Assembly (NCBI GenBank): GCA_017999015.1
Contig: JAGOBZ010000058.1
Coordinates: 1-11,838, forward strand
Length of the DNA stretch: 11,838 bases
Direction: 5' to 3'
Origin: Kiritimatiellia bacterium
GTDB taxonomy: Bacteria; Verrucomicrobiota; Kiritimatiellia; RFP12; UBA1067
Shown here: in pieces, positions 6,576-11,838 of the stretch
Layout of the letters: the number at the start of each line of letters is the position of its first letter
How positions within the stretch are numbered: position 1 is the first letter of the stretch
Position numbers and translations under genes: made by a program
The notes under the pieces: generated by a model
Database searches by the model: none
Seen by the model: only the letters and a program-made list of their open reading frames with translations
What the model was told of the DNA's origin: nothing

Positions 6576-7970
6576 ATGAAGCGTTATCTTGGCATCGAGC
6601 TGGGGTCAACACGCATCAAGGCGTTGATAATTGACGAGGCTGGGGCGACCCTTGCCTCGGGCTCCTGCGTCTGGGAGAACAAGCCGCTTCCGAACAACGT
6701 GTGGACCTATGATCTTGCGGAGGCGCGAAAAGATCTTTCCGCAGCCTATGTGGCCTGTGCCGATGACTATGCGACAAAATACGGGGAATGCCTGGCTCGC
6801 TTCGATGCTCTGGGGATTTCGGCGATGATGCATGGCTACCTCGTCTTTGACAGGGCGATGAAGCAGCTTTCTCCGTTCCGCACCTGGCGTTCCACCAATG
6901 CGTCGAAAGCGGCAACGGATCTCTCATCTGCCTTTGATTTCAATGTGCCGATCCGATGGTCGATCGCACAGCTTTATCAGAGCGTCCTCGATGGCGAGGC
7001 GCATGTGAAGGACATCGTGTTTCAGACGACGCTTGCCGGGTATATTCATTTTCTCCTCACGGGGAAACGGGTGCTCGGTCTCGACGATGCGAGTGGCATG
7101 TTTCCGGTTGACCCGGCGACGAAGGCGTATGACACGCGAATGGTGTCGATCTTCAAGGAGAAGACCGGGATCGACGTGACGGCGATCTTCCCCGAGCCCT
7201 TGCCGGCCGGAGCCGACGCAGGCGTGTTGACGGCCGAAGGCGCAAAGCTGCTGGATCCGAGCGGAACACTTGAAGCAGGGATCCCTCTGTGTCCGCCCGA
7301 AGGGGACGGCGGCACGGGCATGGTGGCGACGAACGCGGTGCGTCCTGGCACGGGCAACGTGTCCGTCGGCACGAGCGTTTTCGCGATGACGGTTTTGGAG
7401 CGTCCGCTCACGAAAGCCTACCCTGAGATCGACGTGGTGGCGACGCCCGCAGGAGATCCCGTGGCGATGGTCCACTGCAACAACGGGTGCGGCGAGCTCG
7501 ACAAGTGGATCGAGCTCTTCGGCGGGAATTACGCGGCGCTGCTCACGGAGGCGGTGAATGCGGGCGACGCCGATTGCGGTGGCATTACGGCCACGAATTG
7601 GATTGCCGCTGAGCCGTTGGCTGGGGTGGAGAACCCATTTCCCTACCTTACGCATACGGCCGAGGCACATCTTACGAGGGCGAACATCATTCGCGCTGAA
7701 CTCAAGGCGGTTTTCGCGACGCTCGCAATGGGCATGGAGCTGCTTCGTGCCGAAGGTGTCTATCCGAAATCACTGATTGGCCATGGCGGGCTCTTCAAGA
7801 CTAAGGGCGTGGCGGAGAGTGTCCTCTCGGGAATGCTCGGCATTCCCGTCGCCACGCGTGAGACGGCAGGCGAAGGCGGTGCATGGGGTATCGCTATGCT
7901 GGCTGCTTATCGCGATTGGAGCAAAGGTAGGGGGGGGCATCTCGCCGAGTTTCTCGATGTTAAAATCTGA
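6576..7970 (+). CDS. FGGY-family carbohydrate kinase
   Basis: A 464-residue cytoplasmic sugar kinase that transfers ATP phosphate to a ketose or polyol. The phosphate-1 loop is IELGSTRIKALII (7-19), followed by MMHGYL (84-89) and FRTWRST (101-107) near the sugar site. CPPEGDGGTGM (239-249) carries Asp244 as the likely catalytic base. The nucleotide-binding part shows TGNVSVGTS (259-267), GHGGLFKTKGV (402-412) and ETAGEGGAWG (429-438). These blocks resemble an FGGY subfamily I recall from Bacteroidetes and Firmicutes, often next to pentose isomerase or epimerase genes. Neither is in this window. Members of that group are, from memory, about 520-530 residues. This one appears shortened after CNNGCGELDKW (301-311). 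The start is set by GGAGGG seven bases upstream. The substrate is unknown; xylulose- or ribulose-like sugars are possible. Confidence 0.85.
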   Translation: MKRYLGIELGSTRIKALIIDEAGATLASGSCVWENKPLPNNVWTYDLAEARKDLSAAYVACADDYATKYGECLARFDALGISAMMHGYLVFDRAMKQLSPFRTWRSTNASKAATDLSSAFDFNVPIRWSIAQLYQSVLDGEAHVKDIVFQTTLAGYIHFLLTGKRVLGLDDASGMFPVDPATKAYDTRMVSIFKEKTGIDVTAIFPEPLPAGADAGVLTAEGAKLLDPSGTLEAGIPLCPPEGDGGTGMVATNAVRPGTGNVSVGTSVFAMTVLERPLTKAYPEIDVVATPAGDPVAMVHCNNGCGELDKWIELFGGNYAALLTEAVNAGDADCGGITATNWIAAEPLAGVENPFPYLTHTAEAHLTRANIIRAELKAVFATLAMGMELLRAEGVYPKSLIGHGGLFKTKGVAESVLSGMLGIPVATRETAGEGGAWGIAMLAAYRDWSKGRGGHLAEFLDVKI

Positions 7971-8060
7971 ACAGGGTGCGAAGGGGACAACGGCCTGATT
8001 AACTTGTCCGGATTTGGCCCCGATCTGGGATTGAATTTTCGAGCGGGCGGCCCTGTTAAG

Positions 8061-8189
8061 CTAGGACCCGTTCTCCTCCACGCCGAGCGCGCACAGGAGC
8101 ACGTCGGCCGCGTGCGAATGATAGTTCGTCGAGACGTCGTTGCCGAAGTCCTGGCAGAACGTTCAGGGCACGACGCCCGGAATCGGGTT
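8061..8189 (-). pseudogene. decayed C-terminal gene remnant, family unknown
   Basis: On the minus strand, bases 8162-8061 read as 33 codons ending in TAG, containing TFCQDFGNDVSTNYHSHAAD and then VLLCALGVEENGS. Nearly all third positions are G or C, which marks a real former coding frame. A TGA (8165-8163) interrupts the frame, which continues upstream as NPIPGVVP before losing coding character. No start codon or ribosome-binding site is present. I do not recognise the family. It looks like the tail of a gene truncated by deletion or rearrangement. Confidence 0.4.
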
Positions 8190-8219
8190 ACGGCGTAGTA
8201 TAGGGTGAACCGAATACGA

Positions 8220-8248
8220 TTGTCAGCCGCGCCGCTTTTTAGCATCAT
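8220..8248 (+). promoter_or_regulatory. candidate promoter of the ABC-F gene
   Basis: TTGTCA (8220-8225, five of six matches to TTGACA) is followed by a 17-base spacer and CATCAT (8243-8248, four of six to TATAAT). A start about seven bases further would fall at the GTG at 8257, giving a leaderless or nearly leaderless mRNA. This agrees with the lack of a Shine-Dalgarno there. Promoter consensus in this lineage is not known to me, so this is weak. Confidence 0.25.
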
Positions 8249-8256
8249 ACGCGCCC

Positions 8257-10248
8257 GTGATTGAGTTTCGTAATATTGGCGTGCGGTATGGCACGCAGCA
8301 GGTTCTCGGCGAGGTCAATTTCCGCATCAATGCCGGCGAACGTATCGGGATTGTCGGACCCAACGGTTCCGGCAAATCGACGCTTTTTCGCCTGATCTTG
8401 GGCGAGGCGGATCCCGACGTCGGCGATGTCATCATCGAGCAGTCGCCGCGTATCGGGTACATCCGCCAGCACCTCAAGGCAACGTCCGACACCGAGACGC
8501 TGATCGAATATGCGCTGCGCGGGATTCCCGGACTTGCTGAGATGGAACATGAGCTGCACGCGCTTGGGGCGTCTCTGGCGGCGGCGGAGGAGGATGCGGC
8601 TCGCGTGCGGTTGCTGGACCGTCTGGGCGAGGTGCAGACCGCTTTCGAACATCTCGGCGGCTATGAGATCGAAACCCGCGTCAAGGTCTCGCTCGGCGGG
8701 CTTGGCTTTGCGGTCGAGGAGTTCGAAAAGCCCTTTGCCAGCTTTAGCGGCGGCTGGCAGATGCGCGCGGAGCTCTCGCGCGTACTGGCCTCCAAACCCG
8801 ATCTGCTGCTGCTGGACGAACCTTCCAACTATCTGGACCTCCCGGCCGTTGAGTGGCTGCAGCGTTTCCTGCGCGTGTATGACGGGACGCTGGTGCTGAT
8901 TTCGCATGACCGGTACCTGCTGCGCACGCTGACAACTACGACGGTCGAAGTGGACGCGAACACGGCCACGCGCTACAACGGCGATCTGGACTTCTATCTG
9001 CGCGAGCGCGAGATCCGCCATGCCAACCTGCTCGCCGCCAAAGAAAATCAGGACCGGCGGCGCGATCAGCTTGAACGCTTTGTCGAACGGTTTAAGGCGA
9101 CCAGCTCAAAGTCCACGCAGGCCCAGAGCCGCATGAAGATGATCGAGCGCCTGGACAGTGAGGCGATCGTCCTGCCCAAGCGCAGCCTGGCGTCCGGTTA
9201 TCTGCGTTTGGCGCCTGCGCCGCATGCCGGGGCTGAAATCGTGCGGCTGGAACAGGTTTTCTTTTCGTACGACGGTCAACGCAACGTGCTGCATGATGTG
9301 GACCTTTCGATCGCGCGCGGCGACAAGGTCGCGATCGTGGGTTACAATGGCATGGGCAAGACCACGCTCTTGCGCATCATGGCTGGCGTGCGCGCCCCCA
9401 CGTCAGGCATGTGCATGCTCGGCCATAAGGTGATGCCGGGATATTTGTCGCAGGAGTTTTCCGAAACGGTGCCGCCGGAGGTGTCTGTTTTTGAATGTGC
9501 CAAACGGTGCAAGCCTGCGGCGACTGAACGCGAACTGCGGTCGCAACTCGGCGCCTTCGGCTTTTCTGCGGATGATATCGGTAAGCCGGCCGGAGTGCTG
9601 AGCGGCGGCGAGAAAATCCGCCTGGCCTTTCTGCGCCTCTTTCTGGCGCCGCCGAATTTCATGCTGCTGGACGAGCCGACCACGCATCTGGATCTCGAAG
9701 GGCGCGCCACGCTGGAAAAGGCGATCCGGGCTTATGACGGTACGGTCTGCCTCGTGAGCCACGATATCGAATTCGTGCGCAACACGGTCACCTCGATCAT
9801 CGAAATCTCGCCGGCCGGTGTGCGGCGTTTCCCTGGCGGGTATGAGTATTATCGCGAAAAAACCGCAGGCGAGTACCGCGACGGATCGCCTCATGCCGCC
9901 GCTTCGGCGTCTGCCATGCAGGCAGAGGGCGCCGTCGCGCCGGTCACTGCCAAAGAGTTGCGCCGTGCGCGCGCCCAGGCGCGGGCCAAGCTGCAGCCGC
10001 AGATCCGCGCACTGAAAGAGAAAGTCGCCAAAGCCGAAGCGCGCATCACCGAGCTGGAGGCCGAACTGGAAACGCTCTCCGAAGTGCTGTTCAACCCCAA
10101 GCCGGACACCGATTTCGCGGCGACGAACAAACGTCTCAAAGTGGTGCAGGATCAGCTTGAGGTGTTTTCTGAAGAGTGGGAGCGCGACGCCTCGGACTTG
10201 GAACGCCTCCAGCGTGAGCAGGAGGCGGCCCAGGAAGAGTTCGCCTGA
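8257..10248 (+). CDS. ABC-F family ATP-binding protein (Uup/YheS-like)
   Basis: A 663-residue soluble protein with two ABC ATPase domains and no membrane segments, which is typical of ABC-F factors that act on ribosomes. Domain 1 shows Walker A GPNGSGKST (34-42), signature FSGGWQMR (163-170) and Walker B LLLLDEPSNYLDL (183-195). Domain 2 shows GYNGMGKTT (362-370), LSGGEK (448-453) and MLLDEPTTHLDL (469-480). The linker between them (about 245-320) is rich in Arg, Lys and Gln, as in the P-site tRNA interaction motif. A charged coiled-coil tail (about 565-660) resembles the C-terminal domain of Uup-type members. The start is GTG, chosen because MIEFRN begins at the normal domain boundary and no upstream in-frame start exists before a stop at 8206. 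No Shine-Dalgarno is visible. It could be a translation factor or a resistance-type ABC-F; the former is more likely. It ends four bases from the convergent guaA stop. Confidence 0.93.
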   Translation: MIEFRNIGVRYGTQQVLGEVNFRINAGERIGIVGPNGSGKSTLFRLILGEADPDVGDVIIEQSPRIGYIRQHLKATSDTETLIEYALRGIPGLAEMEHELHALGASLAAAEEDAARVRLLDRLGEVQTAFEHLGGYEIETRVKVSLGGLGFAVEEFEKPFASFSGGWQMRAELSRVLASKPDLLLLDEPSNYLDLPAVEWLQRFLRVYDGTLVLISHDRYLLRTLTTTTVEVDANTATRYNGDLDFYLREREIRHANLLAAKENQDRRRDQLERFVERFKATSSKSTQAQSRMKMIERLDSEAIVLPKRSLASGYLRLAPAPHAGAEIVRLEQVFFSYDGQRNVLHDVDLSIARGDKVAIVGYNGMGKTTLLRIMAGVRAPTSGMCMLGHKVMPGYLSQEFSETVPPEVSVFECAKRCKPAATERELRSQLGAFGFSADDIGKPAGVLSGGEKIRLAFLRLFLAPPNFMLLDEPTTHLDLEGRATLEKAIRAYDGTVCLVSHDIEFVRNTVTSIIEISPAGVRRFPGGYEYYREKTAGEYRDGSPHAAASASAMQAEGAVAPVTAKELRRARAQARAKLQPQIRALKEKVAKAEARITELEAELETLSEVLFNPKPDTDFAATNKRLKVVQDQLEVFSEEWERDASDLERLQREQEAAQEEFA

Positions 10249-10252
10249 CGTC

Positions 10253-11521
10253 CTATTCCCACTCGATGGTGGCCGGAGGTTTGCTGGTGATGTCGTATAC
10301 CACGCGGTTCACCTGCGGCACGCTGGCGGTGATCCGCTCTGAGACCGCCTCAAGGATGTCCATCGGGATCTTGACGAACCGCGCGGTCATGAAGTCCGAG
10401 GTGCGCACCGCACGCAGCGCGACGGTGTAGGCGTAGGTGCGGGCGTCATTGGAGACGCCGACCGACCGGTTGCCGGTCAACACCGCGAAGTATTGGCTGG
10501 CCTGCGCTTCAAGCCCGTTGTCGACGATCGCCTGACGGAAAATCGCGTCGACCTCGCGCAGGATGTCGAGCTTCTCCTTGGTCAGCTCGCCGATGCAGCG
10601 CACGCCCAAGCCGGGGCCCGGGAATGGCTGGCGCATGGCGAGCGAGGCGGGGATGCCCAGTGCCAGCGCGACCTGGCGGACCTCGTCCTTGAACAGATAT
10701 TTGATCGGCTCCACCAAGCCCTTGAAGTCGATGTTCTTGGGCAGGCCGCCGACGTTGTGGTGGGCCTTGACCGGCTTGCCGCCGTCCCAGCCGCTCTCGA
10801 TGATGTCGGGATAGATCGTGCCCTGCACCAGGAAATCTGGCTCTCCGGCGGAGCGCGCCTCCTCCTCAAACACGCGGATGAACTCCTCGCCGATGATCAT
10901 GCGCTTGCGTTCCGGATCTGTGACGCCTGCCAGCTTACCCAAAAAGCGCCCCTCGGCATTGATAGGACGCAGCGCAATGCCGAAACCGTCACGGAAAACC
11001 CGGCACACCTCGGCGGGTTCATCCTTGCGCATCAGGCCGTGATCGACAAAGACACAGGTGAGTTGCTCGCCGACCGCACGGTGAACCAGCACCGCGCAGA
11101 CCGAGGAGTCGACGCCGCCCGACATGGCCAACAGCACGTTGCGGTCGCCGACCGTCTCGCGGATGCCGGCGATCGCGTCAGCGATGAAAGCTTCGGTCGT
11201 CCAATCCTGTCGCAGGCCGCACTGCTTGAGCAGGAAGGGCTCGATGGTCGCCGCATCGCACGGCAGGCCGTTGAGGTCGAGAACCGGGATGCCGAACGCG
11301 GCGGGATCGGCGGCGGGCGCACGTCCCAACGTCGCTTCGCCGCAGGCCGCGCCGCGCTGCAGGATCAGCGCCTTGGGAGACAGCGCGGCGATCCGCTCGG
11401 CTGATGCCGTGCAGGGCAACACCTCGCAATAGACTTTGAGTGAACGAACAATCTTGGCGGCTGCCTGGCTGTTGATGGCGCCGAAATCGAGAATCACGAC
11501 CGTGTCGTGCGTTGTCTTCAT
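10253..11521 (-). CDS. guaA: GMP synthase with a truncated, catalytically dead glutamine amidotransferase domain
   Basis: Converts XMP to GMP with ATP and an amino donor in purine synthesis. The protein has 422 residues against about 525 for the family. The synthetase half looks intact: P-loop SGGVDSS (134-140), FVDHGLMRKDE (158-168), VQGTIYPDIIESG (232-244), KAHHNVGGLP (252-261), EPIKYLFKDEVR (271-282), FPGPGLGVR (300-308), and a dimerisation domain ending VVYDITSKPPATIEWE (407-422). The N-terminal class I amidotransferase domain keeps only about its first 80 residues. Its usual LDFGSQYTQ is LDFGAINSQ (11-19), the usual SGGP is QRGA (55-58), and GIPVL runs into DLNGLPCDA in place of the Cys nucleophile elbow (GICYGMQ). 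The HPE His/Glu motif is absent. Glutamine use is therefore not expected. The ATG at 11521 has GGAGG four bases upstream. An open frame upstream of it is repeat DNA. Confidence 0.92.
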   Translation of the reverse strand: MKTTHDTVVILDFGAINSQAAAKIVRSLKVYCEVLPCTASAERIAALSPKALILQRGAACGEATLGRAPAADPAAFGIPVLDLNGLPCDAATIEPFLLKQCGLRQDWTTEAFIADAIAGIRETVGDRNVLLAMSGGVDSSVCAVLVHRAVGEQLTCVFVDHGLMRKDEPAEVCRVFRDGFGIALRPINAEGRFLGKLAGVTDPERKRMIIGEEFIRVFEEEARSAGEPDFLVQGTIYPDIIESGWDGGKPVKAHHNVGGLPKNIDFKGLVEPIKYLFKDEVRQVALALGIPASLAMRQPFPGPGLGVRCIGELTKEKLDILREVDAIFRQAIVDNGLEAQASQYFAVLTGNRSVGVSNDARTYAYTVALRAVRTSDFMTARFVKIPMDILEAVSERITASVPQVNRVVYDITSKPPATIEWE

Positions 11522-11581
11522 GTTTCCTCCGAAGGTGTGTCCGGCGTGTGTTCCGCCAGAACGAACTGGCCCCAGTGTAGC

Positions 11582-11711
11582 AAGAGAAAGGAGGAGGGAG
11601 GAAGGAGAAAGGAGGAGGGAGGAAGGAGAAAGGAGGAGGGAGGAAGGAGAAAGGAGGAGGGAGGAAGGAGAAAGGAGGAGGGAGGAAGGAGAAAGGAGGA
11701 AGGAGGAAGGA
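11582..11711 (+). repeat. 130-nt homopurine tract of six 21-bp tandem repeats
   Basis: The unit is AGAAAGGAGGAGGGAGGAAG followed by G (21 bp). Six copies run head to tail from 11585 to 11710. The first five are identical and the sixth has one G-to-A change at 11701. Every base from 11582 to 11711 is A or G on the plus strand. Because 21 is a multiple of three and the tract has no stops, it keeps several reading frames open on both strands and creates false ORFs. It lies 61 bases upstream of the guaA start codon. Confidence 0.95.
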
Positions 11712-11718
11712 CGGTTTG

Positions 11719-11774
11719 CGGAGTGCGGGAGATCGCTCCCGCTTTCCAAAGCGGCGGCAAGCCGCCGCACTCCG
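11719..11774. repeat. multi-hairpin palindromic element
   Basis: An outer 10-bp stem CGGAGTGCGG (11719-11728) / CCGCACTCCG (11765-11774) encloses three inner inverted repeats: GCGGGAG-ATCG-CTCCCGC (11725-11742), GCTTT-CC-AAAGC (11741-11752) and GCGGCGGC-AA-GCCGCCGC (11751-11768). The inner ones share bases with their neighbours and with the outer stem, so alternative folds compete. From memory, near-identical sequence recurs between genes in Verrucomicrobia-like genomes, which would make it a dispersed REP- or MITE-like repeat. Only one copy is in this window. Confidence 0.7.
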
Positions 11775-11838
11775 AAATGAGCCAGAGCCCCCGGCTCGCC
11801 AGCCCCCTTTTCACCAGAAACGCATGAATATCGCGCAT

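Larger units (their letters stand above)
7971..8256. other. 286-base gap between the kinase and ABC-F genes
   Basis: No intact gene is seen. The gap holds an imperfect inverted repeat GGACAA...TTGTCC (7985-7990/8004-8009, 13-base loop, no T-run), a minus-strand coding remnant (8061-8189), and a possible promoter for the ABC-F gene (8220-8248). Plus-strand open frames here are shadows of the remnant. Confidence 0.5.
11522..11838. other. gene-free right end: guaA leader, purine repeat, palindromic element, edge
   Basis: Read from guaA outward, this holds a 60-base leader with the Shine-Dalgarno (CCTCC on the plus strand, 11526-11530) and a TACACT -10-like hexamer on the minus strand (11579-11574). 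Then come the 21-bp repeats (11585-11710), the hairpin element (11719-11774), a small GAGCC/GGCTC hairpin (11779-11783/11793-11797), and an edge segment. From 11838 the minus strand can read MRDIHAFLVKRGL, possibly the end of a neighbouring gene. Another minus frame stops at 11811-11813. Neither is conclusive. Confidence 0.5.

Noticed and set aside
8245..9021. Minus-strand open frame of 258 codons inside the ABC-F gene
   Set aside because: A shadow of a gene with all ABC-F motifs intact on the plus strand; no family resemblance and no ribosome-binding site.
11585..11710. CRISPR array
   Set aside because: The 21-bp units are directly abutting with no spacers, and no cas genes are present.
11522..11770. 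In-frame N-terminal extension of guaA, starting at 11770
   Set aside because: It translates the palindrome and the purine repeat into LSPSSLL-type repeats. The true start at 11521 has a GGAGG site and begins with the family motif VVILDFG.
11436..11827. Plus-strand frames reading RREEGE/RRKEEGG repeats
   Set aside because: They translate the 21-bp purine repeat and part of the guaA antisense strand; no start signal or domain.
1..11838. tRNA, rRNA, insertion sequence or phage genes
   Set aside because: No cloverleaf, rRNA-like, transposase or phage-type sequence was recognised on either strand by eye.

Overview
The window is GC-rich and its genes have strongly GC-biased third codon positions. 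Its gene families, secreted sugar-active proteins, CACGAAA-type intergenic motifs and a CGGAGTGCGG-bounded palindromic repeat suggest a PVC-superphylum bacterium (Kiritimatiellota, Lentisphaerota or Verrucomicrobiota). That assignment is inference from family resemblance and remembered repeat types. There is no rRNA or other marker here to prove it.

Layout. Positions 1-338 hold the C-terminal end of a URO-D family protein, probably frameshifted. Positions 332-7970 form a plus-strand catabolic-looking block. It contains a secreted TIM-barrel, DUF4434-like putative glycosidase, a DapA/NanA-family aldolase/lyase, a BASS-family Na+ symporter that overlaps the aldolase by four bases (ATGA), a large secreted LamG plus double sialidase-like protein, and an FGGY sugar kinase. 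The 286-base gap at 7971-8256 carries a short decayed coding remnant on the minus strand. Positions 8257-10248 encode an ABC-F ATPase. It converges, with a 4-base gap, on a minus-strand GMP synthase gene (guaA, 10253-11521). The right end (11522-11838) holds the guaA leader, a 130-nt all-purine tract made of six 21-bp repeats, and a multi-hairpin palindromic element.

How the genes may work together. The two exported proteins could release a sugar or sugar acid from a glycan outside the cytoplasm, the symporter could import it, and the aldolase and kinase could process it. The sialidase-like protein and NanA/DapA-type lyase make a sialic-acid-like 2-keto sugar acid an obvious candidate substrate, but no substrate can be read from the sequence. 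The ABC-F protein and GMP synthase look like unrelated housekeeping genes.

The most unusual feature is the GMP synthase. Its ATP-pyrophosphatase and dimerisation domains look intact, but about 100 residues of the N-terminal glutamine amidotransferase domain are missing, including the catalytic Cys and the His-Glu pair. It should therefore depend on free ammonia or on a separate amidotransferase. The next most interesting items are the purine repeat with its adjoining palindrome, the internal duplication of the sialidase-like domain, and the coupled aldolase-symporter pair.
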